Assembly: GCA_023460155.1 (NCBI GenBank)
Contig: JAEWRF010000133.1
Location: forward strand, 1-21,801
DNA from: Bacillota bacterium
Lineage (GTDB): Bacteria; Bacillota; Clostridia; Oscillospirales; Acutalibacteraceae
Direction of reading: 5' to 3'
Length of the DNA: 21,801 nucleotides
Shown piece by piece: positions 15,294 through 21,801 of this stretch (the first letter of the stretch is position 1; each line of letters starts with the position of its first letter). A program made the position numbers and the translations under genes. The notes beneath the pieces were generated by a model. It made no database searches. It was given only the letters and a program-made list of their open reading frames with translations, and was not told the origin of the DNA.

Positions 15294-16610
15294 ATGAAAA
15301 ACAGAAAGGGAACAGTAATTATTGTAGGAGGCGGATGGTCGGGATGCGCGTCCGCGGTGCAGGCTGTGAAAGGCGGGGCAGAAGCAACCATTCTTGAACG
15401 GACGGACATGCTGCTTGGTACGGGACTGGTCGGCGGCATCATGCGGAACAACGGCAGATTCACCGCTACGGAAGAGTGCATTGCCATGGGCGGGGGAGAA
15501 TTGTTCCAGCTGGTTGACCGGAATTGCCGCCATAGAAATATCAATTTTCCCGGACATGAGCACGCTAATCTGTATGATATCGGAAAAACACCGGGTGCCG
15601 TGCGGGAGTATCTGGAGAGCATCGGTGTGAATATTGTTTATCAGGCCCGGGTGACCAAGGCCGAAATGGACGGCAGGAAAATAGTCAGCGTCACAGATGG
15701 GCAGGGGCGCACCTTTGAGGGCGATGTATTTCTTGATGCAACGGGGACCGCCGGTCCGATGGACAACTGCTCCAAATATGGAAACGGGTGCGCCATGTGC
15801 ATATTACGCTGTCCGAGTTATGGCGGGCGAGTCAGTCTGACGGGGCTTGCAGGCGTCGAAGAGATACAGGGAAAAAAGCAGGATGGGACGATCGGCGCAA
15901 TGAGCGGCTCGTGCAAGCTGTACAAAGAATCTCTTTCACCCGAGATTGTCCGGGAGCTCAATGAAAAAGGCGTCGCGGTGATCCCGATTCCGGAAAATCT
16001 GGAGGAGGATCATCTCGGCATCAAGGCGTGTCAGCAGTATGCGCTTAACGAGTATAAAAAAAATATCGTGCTTTTGGATACGGGGCACGCCAAGCTGATG
16101 TCGCCGTATTTCAGCCTGGAGCGACTGCATCGGATACCGGGGTTTGAAACGGCACGGTACGAAGATCCCTATGCTGGCGGCAAGGGAAACTCGATACGCT
16201 TTTTTTCCATGGCGCCGCGGGACGACACCCTCAAGGTGAAGGACGTGGAAAATCTGTACTGCGGCGGGGAAAAGGCAGGGCTTCTGGTTGGGCATACGGA
16301 GGCCATTGTTACGGGCACTCTTGCGGGAACAAACGCTGTGAAGTTTCTGCGGGGAGAAAAGCCGCTTACGGTGCCCCCACAGCTGGCGATCGGTGACGCG
16401 ATTGCCTTTGTGAGGGAAGAGATGCAGACGGAAAAGGGCCTGAGCCTGAAATATACCTTTTCCGGCTCCGTTCTGTTTGAACGCATGAAAGAGCTGGGGC
16501 TGTATACGATTGATGTGGAAGAAATCAGGTCACGCGTCAGGGGGGCCGGCATGGAAGATGCTTTTTGCTTTGAAACAAAGGCCCCCGGCAAATGGCGTTC
16601 CGCAATTTGA
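15294..16610 (+). CDS. GidA/TrmFO-like FAD-dependent oxidoreductase, function unknown
   Basis: The 438-residue protein begins with a Rossmann dinucleotide motif, IIVGGGWSGCASA (Gly12, Gly14, Gly17), followed by an acidic Glu35 (ILERTD) that should bind the FAD ribose. A second FAD-contact block, YCGGEKAGLLVGHTEAIVTG, lies in the C-terminal half. This arrangement recalls GidA/TrmFO and FAD_oxidored proteins, but lengths and middle sequence differ from the tRNA-modifying enzymes. A cysteine cluster in the middle (Cys159, Cys166, Cys169, Cys173, including CAMCILRC) could hold an Fe-S centre or redox thiols. There is no signal peptide or membrane segment. ATG 15294 follows GGGGG with good spacing; an in-frame ATG at 15213 falls inside the leader hairpin. 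The gene stands alone, so context gives no pathway. The substrate is unknown. Confidence 0.85.
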   Translation: MKNRKGTVIIVGGGWSGCASAVQAVKGGAEATILERTDMLLGTGLVGGIMRNNGRFTATEECIAMGGGELFQLVDRNCRHRNINFPGHEHANLYDIGKTPGAVREYLESIGVNIVYQARVTKAEMDGRKIVSVTDGQGRTFEGDVFLDATGTAGPMDNCSKYGNGCAMCILRCPSYGGRVSLTGLAGVEEIQGKKQDGTIGAMSGSCKLYKESLSPEIVRELNEKGVAVIPIPENLEEDHLGIKACQQYALNEYKKNIVLLDTGHAKLMSPYFSLERLHRIPGFETARYEDPYAGGKGNSIRFFSMAPRDDTLKVKDVENLYCGGEKAGLLVGHTEAIVTGTLAGTNAVKFLRGEKPLTVPPQLAIGDAIAFVREEMQTEKGLSLKYTFSGSVLFERMKELGLYTIDVEEIRSRVRGAGMEDAFCFETKAPGKWRSAI

Positions 16611-16726
16611 AAAGTCTGTTATAGCAAAACAATCTTGAAATCCCGCGTAGACACGCCTTACGCGGAGCCCATTCATCTGACACTCAAAATATTTTCGTGC
16701 TCAGTAATTAATTTTCAGCGACGGCA
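16611..16726 (+). other. Gap after the FAD gene with a short hairpin
   Basis: CCGCGTA (16643-16649) and TACGCGG (16659-16665) form a perfect 7-bp GC-rich stem with a 9-nt loop. No T-run follows, so it is at best a weak terminator for the FAD gene. Nothing else is recognisable before the promoter at 16727. Confidence 0.4.
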
Positions 16727-16755
16727 TTGACTTTTGTATGCCCGAAAGATATAAT
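16727..16755 (+). promoter_or_regulatory. Promoter of the ilvE T-box leader
   Basis: TTGACT (16727-16732) and a perfect TATAAT (16750-16755) are spaced by 17 nt, a near-consensus vegetative promoter. Transcription should begin around 16762, just ahead of T-box stem I. Confidence 0.85.
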
Positions 16756-16761
16756 GGATAA

Positions 16762-17031
16762 AATTGAATAAAAAAGCTATGAAGAAAAAGAGTACCTGTT
16801 TTTGAATGCGCAGAGAGAAGATGGCTGGTGTAAATCTTCGAGGAGAAAACGGAGAAAGTCCTTTCTGAGCTGTTGAGCGGAAAGAATCGAGTCAAGTAAG
16901 CTTAACCGGAAATCCGGCCGTTAGAGCGGAAGCAGTATCTTGGATACTGTATGAGTGCAGAGGTTTCTCTGAATTAGGTGGTACCACGGATTTTATATTC
17001 GCCCTAAGCCAATGGCTTAGGGCTTTTTTAT
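16762..17031 (+). promoter_or_regulatory. T-box leader controlling ilvE, specifier GTC (Val)
   Basis: This leader senses uncharged tRNA and allows read-through when it is scarce. The stem I base is AGCT plus AGAAA (16775-16787) paired with TTTCT plus AGCT (16862-16871). The specifier loop has AGTA on the 5' side (16791-16794) and GAGAAAGTC on the 3' side, putting GTC (Val) at 16858-16860. AGAGAG (16812-16817) and the distal GGCTGGTGTAA follow the usual order. A CCGG-AAAT-CCGG stem III lies at 16906-16917. The T-box core AGGTGGTACCACGG starts at 16976. Its UGGU bulge predicts a discriminator A, as in tRNA-Val and unlike bacterial tRNA-Ser, which rules against reading AGT as the codon. The space for stem II is very short. 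Confidence 0.95.
17001..17031 (+). terminator. T-box regulated terminator
   Basis: GCCCTAAGCC (17001-17010) and GGCTTAGGGC (17014-17023) form a perfect 10-bp stem with a 3-nt AAT loop, followed by TTTTTTATTTT. This is the premature terminator that the T-box antiterminator prevents when uncharged tRNA binds. Confidence 0.95.
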
Positions 17032-17045
17032 TTTCCGCTGATACA

Positions 17046-17068
17046 GGCTCTGTTTACAAAACAGAGCC
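17046..17068 (+). promoter_or_regulatory. Second perfect hairpin between T-box terminator and ilvE
   Basis: GGCTCTGTTT (17046-17055) and AAACAGAGCC (17059-17068) form a perfect 10-bp stem with a 3-nt ACA loop. No T-run follows, and the ilvE start is 51 nt further on, so it is neither a standard terminator nor an obvious translation block. It may set or protect the 5' end of a processed ilvE mRNA. Confidence 0.55.
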
Positions 17069-17119
17069 CAGATAAATAATCCTGCCGCATATGAAATTAT
17101 TTGAAAGGGTGTTTGTTTG

Positions 17120-18145
17120 ATGGAAAAGAAAAATCTCGATTGGGCAAATCTTGATTTCAGCTATCGGAAAACGGATAAGAGATTCGTTTCAAATTACCGC
17201 GAAGGCGCGTGGGATGAAGGCAAGCTGACTGACGACGACAAAGTGGTCATCAGCGAATGCGCGGGGGTTCTTCAATATTCCCAGTCCTGCTTTGAGGGGC
17301 TGAAGGCGTACACGACGGAGGACGGCCATATTGTAGCGTTCCGTCCGGATATGAACGCGGAACGAATGGAAAACAGCGCCAAGCGTCTGGAAATGCCGGT
17401 GTTTCCGAAAGATAAATTCATCGACGCTGTAGTTGAGACCGTTAAGGCAAACGCCGCTTTTGTTCCGCCTTACGGAACGGGCGCAACCCTCTATGTGCGC
17501 CCCTACATGTTTGCAAGCGGCCCGGTCATCGGTGTCGCTCCATCCGACGAATACCAGTTCCGGATTCTCACTACGCCTGTGGGACCTTATTTTAAGGGCG
17601 GCGCTCACCCGATTACGCTTTGCGTCAGCGATTTTGACCGCGCGGCACCGCACGGCACGGGACATATCAAAGCGGGCCTCAATTACGCCATGAGCCTGCA
17701 CGCGATTGTTACGGCCCACAAGAACGGATACAATGAAAACCTGTATCTCGATTCGGCTACGCACACCAAGGTGGAGGAGACCGGCGGGGCGAATCTGATC
17801 TTTGTCACGAAAGACAACAAGGTCATCACCCCGAAGTCCGAAAGCATCCTGCCGTCGATTACCCGCCGTTCGCTTTTGACAATTGCCAAGGATTATCTCG
17901 GCCTTACAGTGGAAGAGCGGGAAGTGTATTTTGACGAGGTCAAGGATTTTGTCGAGTGCGGCCTCTGCGGCACGGCGGCCGTTATTTCCCCGGTCGGCAA
18001 GATCGTGGATCACGGCAAGGACATTTGCTTCCCGAGCGGAATGCAGGAGATGGGCCCTATTACAAAGAAACTGTATGAGACATTGACCGGAATCCAGATG
18101 GGCCGGATCAAAGGCCCGGAGGGCTGGATCAAGGTAATCGAATAG
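17120..18145 (+). CDS. ilvE: Branched-chain amino acid aminotransferase
   Basis: IlvE is a fold-type IV PLP enzyme that exchanges amino groups between glutamate and the 2-keto acids of valine, leucine and isoleucine. The 341-residue protein has the long-form family blocks SYRKTDKRF, QSCFEGLKAY, FRPDMNAERM, ATLYVRPYMF, the PLP lysine Lys184 in GHIKAGLNYA, DSATHTKVEETGGANLIFV, and VECGLCGTAAVISPVG. ATG 17120 follows AAAGGG (17104-17110); a TTG directly before it would add only one residue. The gene is controlled by its own promoter and a T-box leader that appears to read valyl codons. It ends in its own terminator and is therefore monocistronic. No other ilv or leu genes are in the window. Confidence 0.97.
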   Translation: MEKKNLDWANLDFSYRKTDKRFVSNYREGAWDEGKLTDDDKVVISECAGVLQYSQSCFEGLKAYTTEDGHIVAFRPDMNAERMENSAKRLEMPVFPKDKFIDAVVETVKANAAFVPPYGTGATLYVRPYMFASGPVIGVAPSDEYQFRILTTPVGPYFKGGAHPITLCVSDFDRAAPHGTGHIKAGLNYAMSLHAIVTAHKNGYNENLYLDSATHTKVEETGGANLIFVTKDNKVITPKSESILPSITRRSLLTIAKDYLGLTVEEREVYFDEVKDFVECGLCGTAAVISPVGKIVDHGKDICFPSGMQEMGPITKKLYETLTGIQMGRIKGPEGWIKVIE

Positions 18146-18159
18146 TTTATTGCTCAGTG

Positions 18160-18184
18160 AGGCACCCTTCGGGGTGCCTTTTTC
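18160..18184 (+). terminator. Terminator after ilvE
   Basis: AGGCACCC (18160-18167) and GGGTGCCT (18172-18179) form an 8-bp GC-rich stem capped by the very stable TTCG tetraloop, followed by a run of T to 18183. It lies 15 nt after the ilvE stop. Confidence 0.96.
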
Positions 18185-18231
18185 TATTGACATTTTGCTG
18201 CCAATTATGAGAAAATCCGGCATCCGTTTTG

Positions 18232-18272
18232 TATAATATGCGTTAGAAATCATAATTGCAGAGTGGTATAAT
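18232..18272 (+). promoter_or_regulatory. Candidate promoters for the transporter-nitroreductase unit
   Basis: Two perfect TATAAT hexamers occur here, at 18232-18237 and 18267-18272. The second carries an upstream TG (TGGTATAAT, an extended -10), which can make up for a poor -35. TTGACA at 18187-18192 is too far from either. The extended -10 is the better candidate and gives a leader of roughly 95 nt before the transporter gene. Confidence 0.55.
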
Positions 18273-18373
18273 AAAAGACGTTGACTGCGCCACCATTCCG
18301 CCTGCGGGAGCGGGAATTTTCCATTGATTCAGCCACAGTCACACACAATAGAAAATGGGAAAAGAGATCCGGA

Positions 18374-19300
18374 ATGAAAAAAAGTATGGTATGTGTTTTG
18401 GCGGCTGCATTTCTGTTCGGTACAATGGAGGTTTCTCTGAAATTGGCGGGAACTTCTTTTGACCCAATTCAGATGACTTTTCTGCGTTTCCTGATCGGCG
18501 GGATTTGCCTTCTTCCGTTTGCGCTGTACGATCTGAAAAAGCGGCAGTGTCACTTAACCAAAAGTGACTGGATGTATCTTTTTCTGCTCGGCTTTACCTG
18601 CATCTGCGTCAGTATGCTCCTGTTTCAAATTGGAGTTCTTCGCACAAACGCCAATCTTGCCGCTGTGGTTATTTCAACAAGTCCCGTATTCACCATGATT
18701 TTCGCGCAGTTCATTGCGAACGAAAAGTTCACAGTTGTTAAGTTTTTCGTTTTGCTGCTGAATGTTATCGGGCTGGTGATTGTGGCGAATCCAATCAAGC
18801 TCATGAAGGGCCATGCTCCTGTGGATGGTATTTTAATTACCCTGATTGCTGCCGCGTCCTTTGGCCTTTACACTGCGATGGGAAAAAAGCGTATTGCAAA
18901 AATCGGCGGCTTGACACAAAGCAGTTTCAGCTTTATTATGGGCTCGCTGGTTTTACTGGCGGTTCTGCTGTTCCGGAAAGGCCCTGTCATTCGGGGAATA
19001 CAGCCCAATAACCTTCCGCTGCTTCTGTATTTAGGCATCCTGGTAACCGGGGTCGGCTATTTTTGCTATATCCGGGCTATCGAGGTTTCGGGTCCTTCCT
19101 TCGCTTCGATCACCTTTTTCATCAAACCTGTTTTTGCCCCGATTATCGCTTTTCTGGTTCTGAAGGAACCGATCACATTGAATATTATCCTCGGGGTTGT
19201 ATTTGTGCTGTCCGGCTCTCTTCTTAACATTTTCGGAGAAAAGATCAAGGATTCTTTCTCTTCTTCCGCTTTGGACAAATCGAAGGAGGAAGCCGCTTGA
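18374..19300 (+). CDS. EamA-type drug/metabolite transporter (DMT) permease
   Basis: This 308-residue membrane protein shows about ten hydrophobic helices in two homologous EamA halves (roughly residues 5-138 and 150-290). The first opens with VCVLAAAFLFGTMEVSLKLA; the second starts near GILITLIAAASFGLYTAMGKK and includes SGPSFASITFFIKPVFAPI and LKEPITLNIILG, typical of the superfamily. The polar tail (EKIKDSFSSSALDKSKEEAA) should be cytoplasmic. ATG 18374 places the first helix at the N-terminus, as usual. Its ribosome binding site is modest (GGGAAAAGAG), and an upstream TTG at 18281 would add 31 polar residues without support. The substrate cannot be predicted; relatives export amino acids or small metabolites. 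The next gene follows after 15 nt, implying an operon. Confidence 0.9.
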   Translation: MKKSMVCVLAAAFLFGTMEVSLKLAGTSFDPIQMTFLRFLIGGICLLPFALYDLKKRQCHLTKSDWMYLFLLGFTCICVSMLLFQIGVLRTNANLAAVVISTSPVFTMIFAQFIANEKFTVVKFFVLLLNVIGLVIVANPIKLMKGHAPVDGILITLIAAASFGLYTAMGKKRIAKIGGLTQSSFSFIMGSLVLLAVLLFRKGPVIRGIQPNNLPLLLYLGILVTGVGYFCYIRAIEVSGPSFASITFFIKPVFAPIIAFLVLKEPITLNIILGVVFVLSGSLLNIFGEKIKDSFSSSALDKSKEEAA

Positions 19301-19315
19301 AATGGGAGGAATTGT

Positions 19316-19885
19316 ATGCTGGTTGATCTGATCAAAGCAAACAGAAGCTACCGCAGATTCGATGGGTCCCATCCGGTCAGCCGTGCCGAGGTGTTGGATC
19401 TGTTGGAATCCTGCCGGTTTGTTGCGTCTTCCACCAATAAGCAGCCCTTTAAATTCTATGTTTCCTGCGAACCGGAAACCAACGCTTCTATTTTCAGTCT
19501 GCTCAAATTTGCCGCGCTGCTGAAGGAATGGAATGGCCCGGAGGAGAACGAGCGGCCAACAGCTTATGTCGTGATCTGTGCGGATACCGGCGTTGTTAAG
19601 GTGCCGGATCGTTTTGACTGCGGTGTAATTGCACAGACTCTTCTGCTGGGCTGCACGGAAAGGGGACTGGGCGGGTGCATGGTCGGAAATTTCAGCAGGG
19701 AGAAGCTGAAGGATATTCTCGGGCTGGATTCGCAGCTTGACCCGTATATTGTAATTGCAATCGGGAAGCCGAATGAGACGGTCCTTCTAGAGGATTGTTC
19801 CGACTCCACCAATTATTATCGGGATTCGGAAGGGCGGCACCATGTTCCCAAAAGATTGCTTAAGCAGATGCTTATTAATCCGTAG
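19316..19885 (+). CDS. Nitroreductase-family flavoprotein
   Basis: This 189-residue protein belongs to the FMN-dependent nitroreductase family. The N-terminal NRSYRRF (Arg10, Arg13, Arg14) contacts FMN phosphate. STNKQPFKFYV corresponds to the usual SxxNxQPW segment, and GVIAQTLLLGCTERGLGGCMVG and YIVIAIGKPNE are the conserved central and late blocks. The tail RDSEGRHHVPKRLLKQMLI is typical of short clostridial members. Such enzymes use NAD(P)H to reduce nitro compounds, quinones or flavins; the natural substrate here is unknown. ATG 19316 follows GGGAGGA closely. It lies 15 nt after the transporter stop and was probably transcribed with it. No terminator is evident after the stop. Confidence 0.9.
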   Translation: MLVDLIKANRSYRRFDGSHPVSRAEVLDLLESCRFVASSTNKQPFKFYVSCEPETNASIFSLLKFAALLKEWNGPEENERPTAYVVICADTGVVKVPDRFDCGVIAQTLLLGCTERGLGGCMVGNFSREKLKDILGLDSQLDPYIVIAIGKPNETVLLEDCSDSTNYYRDSEGRHHVPKRLLKQMLINP

Positions 19886-19918
19886 AACGATTCCGGAAAT
19901 GGAAATTACAGCTATCGG

Positions 19919-19948
19919 TTGACAGAAGCGGGTTTCATCCGCTATAAT
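19919..19948 (+). promoter_or_regulatory. Promoter of the pflB leader
   Basis: A perfect TTGACA (19919-19924) and a perfect TATAAT (19943-19948) are separated by 18 nt. The predicted start near 19955 lies just before the riboswitch P1 helix. Confidence 0.9.
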
Positions 19949-19967
19949 AAAAATACATTTGAAAAGG

Positions 19968-20041
19968 CTTTTATTACTGACGGATGATTGTGGATAAACC
20001 ACAGGGGAATAAAAGTCTATGAAAGAGCCGACCGTCTGGGC
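19968..20041 (+). promoter_or_regulatory. ZTP (pfl motif) riboswitch upstream of pflB
   Basis: The aptamer binds ZTP/ZMP, purine intermediates that accumulate when 10-formyl-tetrahydrofolate is short. P1 is CTTTTATT (19968-19975) with AATAAAAG (20008-20015). A TGTGG/CCACA hairpin (19989-19993 with 19999-20003) lies inside it. The pseudoknot GACGG (19979-19983) with CCGTC (20032-20036) and the 3' hallmark GCCGACCGTCTGGGC (20027-20041) match the pfl consensus and closely resemble the Fusobacterium ulcerans aptamer. GGGC at 20038-20041 is shared with the terminator stem, so ligand binding should block termination and turn pflB on. Confidence 0.97.
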
Positions 20042-20078
20042 AGCATTCCGGTTTTTGCCGGATGCCGCCCTTTTTTTG
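20038..20078 (+). terminator. Riboswitch-controlled terminator before pflB
   Basis: GGGC followed by GCAT and CCGG (20038-20051) pairs with CCGG, ATGC and GCCC (20058-20070), with one A-C mismatch and one bulged T, then TTTTTTTG. Its 5' arm overlaps the 3' end of the ZTP aptamer, giving mutually exclusive folds. Confidence 0.93.
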
Positions 20079-20133
20079 TTGACCGGGGCGGTGGGAAAAA
20101 CCGGATTGTCATGAAAACAGAAGGAGAGTTTTT

Positions 20134-21801
20134 ATGAGCGATCTAGCCTGGAAAGACTTCAAAAGCGGAATCTGGGAAACGGAGATCAACGTACGGAATT
20201 TCATTCAGACGAATTACATGCCTTATGAGGGAGACGGAGCTTTTCTCACGGCAGCGACGGAGCGGACAAAAGCGCTTATGAAAAAGCTGAATCGGCTGTT
20301 GGAACTGGAACGGGAATTCGGCGGGGTCCTGGACGTGGATACCGGCACTGTAAGCTCGCTCACAAGCTACCACCCCGGCTATTTGGATAAAGAGCGCGAG
20401 ATCATTGTGGGGCTTCAGACGGACCGGCCGTTGAGGCGCGGGGTCAATCCTTTCGGAGGGCTGAACATGACGCGCAAAGCGTGTGAAGCTTACGGATACC
20501 GTCTTTCCGAGCAGGTAGAGAAAGAATTTCAGTACCGAACGACCCACAACGAAGGGGTCTTTCGAGCTTATACGGATGAGATTCGAGCGGCACGCCACTG
20601 CGGAATCATCACCGGTCTGCCGGATGCCTACGGAAGGGGACGCATCATCGGAGATTACCGAAGAGTTGCACTCTACGGGATCGACCGGCTGATTGAGGAA
20701 AAGAAAAAGGACAAGGCAAAAGCAGGCGAGCAGCTTGTGGACGGTGATCACGTCCGCATGTTGGAAGAACTTTATCAGCAAATCACATTTTTGGGGTATC
20801 TCAAAGAAATGGCTGCCCTTTATGGGTTCGACATTTCAAAGCCGGCCGGGAATGCCAAAGAGGCGGTGCAGTGGCTGTATTTTGGTTATCTGGGCGCGAT
20901 TAAGGAACAGAACGGCGCCGCAATGAGTCTCGGCCGTGTAAGCACCTTCCTTGATATTTATTTTGAACGCGACCTGAATAGCGGCATCCTTACGGAGCAA
21001 CAGGCGCAGGAAATTTTCGACGATTTTGTGATGAAACTGCGAATGGCGCGGCATCTGCGCACACCGGAATACAACGAGCTGTTCGCGGGCGATCCGATGT
21101 GGATTACCGAGTCAGTGGGGGGCATGGGGGAAGACGGAAGAACTCTTGTGACAAAGAGCAGCTTCCGTATGCTCCACACCCTTTATAATCTTGGTCCCGC
21201 GGCTGAGCCGAACCTCACCGTTTTGTGGTCCGAGCATCTGCCGGAAGCCTTTCAGCGCTTTGCCGCGAAGATTTCCTGTGACACCGATGCCATCCAATAT
21301 GAGAACGACGACATCATGCGCCCGAAATTCGGGGATGATTACGGAATCGCCTGCTGCGTTTCGGCCATGCGGCTGGGAAAGGACATGCAGTTTTTCGGGG
21401 CGAGGGCAAACCTTGCAAAGCTTCTGCTGATGAGCCTTAACGGCGGACGCGACGAAAAAAGCGGGCAGCAGGTTGCTCCGGTGCGCGCTCCTTACGAAGG
21501 CGAATATCTCGACTATGAAACGGTTGCGGCGGGCATGGCTTTCTACCGCGACTGGCTGGCGAAAACCTACGTCGGCGCGATGAACATCATCCACTATATG
21601 CACGATAAATACGCCTATGAGAAGACGCAGATGGCTCTGCACGATACCGATGTGCACCGATTCATGGCGTTCGGCATTGCAGGGCTGTCGGTCCTGACCG
21701 ATTCGCTTTCCGCGATTAAATACGCGAAGGTGAAGTGCATCCGGGATGAAACCGGGTTAATCCGCAATTTCGAGACGGTAGGCGAGTATCCGGCCTACGG
21801 C
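20134..21801 (+). CDS. pflB: Formate C-acetyltransferase (pyruvate formate-lyase), 3' end outside window
   Basis: PFL splits pyruvate and CoA into acetyl-CoA and formate by a glycyl-radical mechanism in anaerobes. ATG 20134 follows AAGGAGAG (20121-20127). The 556 visible codons run without a stop to the window edge and align with Escherichia coli PflB from its start to about four-fifths of its length. Visible landmarks are NVRNFIQTNYMPYEGD, GLPDAYGRGRIIGDYRR, QNGAAMSLGR, the catalytic pair Cys407-Cys408 in GIACCVSAM, and FFGARANLAK. The C-terminal glycine-radical motif lies beyond the window, so activity cannot be confirmed from sequence alone. Control by the upstream ZTP riboswitch links formate production to one-carbon demand. 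An activase gene, if adjacent, is not in view. Confidence 0.97.
   Translation, partial: MSDLAWKDFKSGIWETEINVRNFIQTNYMPYEGDGAFLTAATERTKALMKKLNRLLELEREFGGVLDVDTGTVSSLTSYHPGYLDKEREIIVGLQTDRPLRRGVNPFGGLNMTRKACEAYGYRLSEQVEKEFQYRTTHNEGVFRAYTDEIRAARHCGIITGLPDAYGRGRIIGDYRRVALYGIDRLIEEKKKDKAKAGEQLVDGDHVRMLEELYQQITFLGYLKEMAALYGFDISKPAGNAKEAVQWLYFGYLGAIKEQNGAAMSLGRVSTFLDIYFERDLNSGILTEQQAQEIFDDFVMKLRMARHLRTPEYNELFAGDPMWITESVGGMGEDGRTLVTKSSFRMLHTLYNLGPAAEPNLTVLWSEHLPEAFQRFAAKISCDTDAIQYENDDIMRPKFGDDYGIACCVSAMRLGKDMQFFGARANLAKLLLMSLNGGRDEKSGQQVAPVRAPYEGEYLDYETVAAGMAFYRDWLAKTYVGAMNIIHYMHDKYAYEKTQMALHDTDVHRFMAFGIAGLSVLTDSLSAIKYAKVKCIRDETGLIRNFETVGEYPAYG

Noticed and set aside
16855..16860. Serine (AGT) as the T-box specifier
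   Set aside because: The AGT reading shifts the specifier loop by one nucleotide, the UGGU bulge predicts a discriminator A where bacterial tRNA-Ser has G, and the regulated gene is ilvE.
18187..18237. TTGACA paired with TATAAT as a promoter for the transporter gene
   Set aside because: The spacing is 39 nt, far from the 16-18 nt required.

Overview
The window looks like chromosome from an anaerobic member of the Bacillota, most likely class Clostridia and possibly the Oscillospiraceae/Ruminococcaceae. This is inferred from strong GGAGG-type ribosome binding sites, use of TTG and GTG starts, lysine synthesis through LL-diaminopimelate aminotransferase (DapL), a tRNA-sensing T-box leader, a ZTP riboswitch in front of pyruvate formate-lyase, and a PurA of a variant type I associate with Clostridia. 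Every convincing gene is on the + strand. The long minus-strand reading frames lie antisense to conserved enzymes and are shadows.

Positions 1-14917 form a dense biosynthetic block. It opens with the 3' part of dapF and with dapL (last steps to meso-diaminopimelate), then carA-carB (carbamoyl phosphate), purC-purF-purB (purine pathway), purA (IMP to adenylosuccinate), glmS (glucosamine-6-phosphate) and guaA (XMP to GMP). Gaps from carA to purB are -4 to 36 nt, which suggests one transcript. purA and glmS are preceded by slightly longer gaps (112 and 80 nt), each with a perfect hairpin. A strong terminator follows guaA. Four of the enzymes (CarA, PurF, GlmS, GuaA) are glutamine amidotransferases, so the block concentrates the use of glutamine amide nitrogen.

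Positions 14918-17119 hold one isolated gene, a GidA/TrmFO-like FAD protein of unknown function with a cysteine cluster. Its structured upstream region contains an AT-rich inverted repeat and a large terminator-like hairpin. Downstream is a near-consensus promoter driving a T-box leader. Its specifier codon reads as GTC (Val), followed by a terminator and then a second perfect hairpin that the T-box model does not explain.

Positions 17120-19885 carry ilvE (branched-chain aminotransferase) with a UUCG-capped terminator, then a likely two-gene unit of an EamA-type drug/metabolite transporter and a small nitroreductase.

Positions 19919-21801 carry a near-consensus promoter, a textbook ZTP riboswitch overlapping an intrinsic terminator, and the first 556 codons of pflB, which runs off the window. 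The link to the purine block is metabolic: PurB releases AICAR (ZMP), the precursor of ZTP, which builds up when formyl-folate is short, and PFL makes formate for one-carbon metabolism. I found no CRISPR array, transposon, prophage, tRNA or rRNA. The items least explained by known families are the FAD protein with its leader, the divergent PurA active site, and several orphan hairpins.
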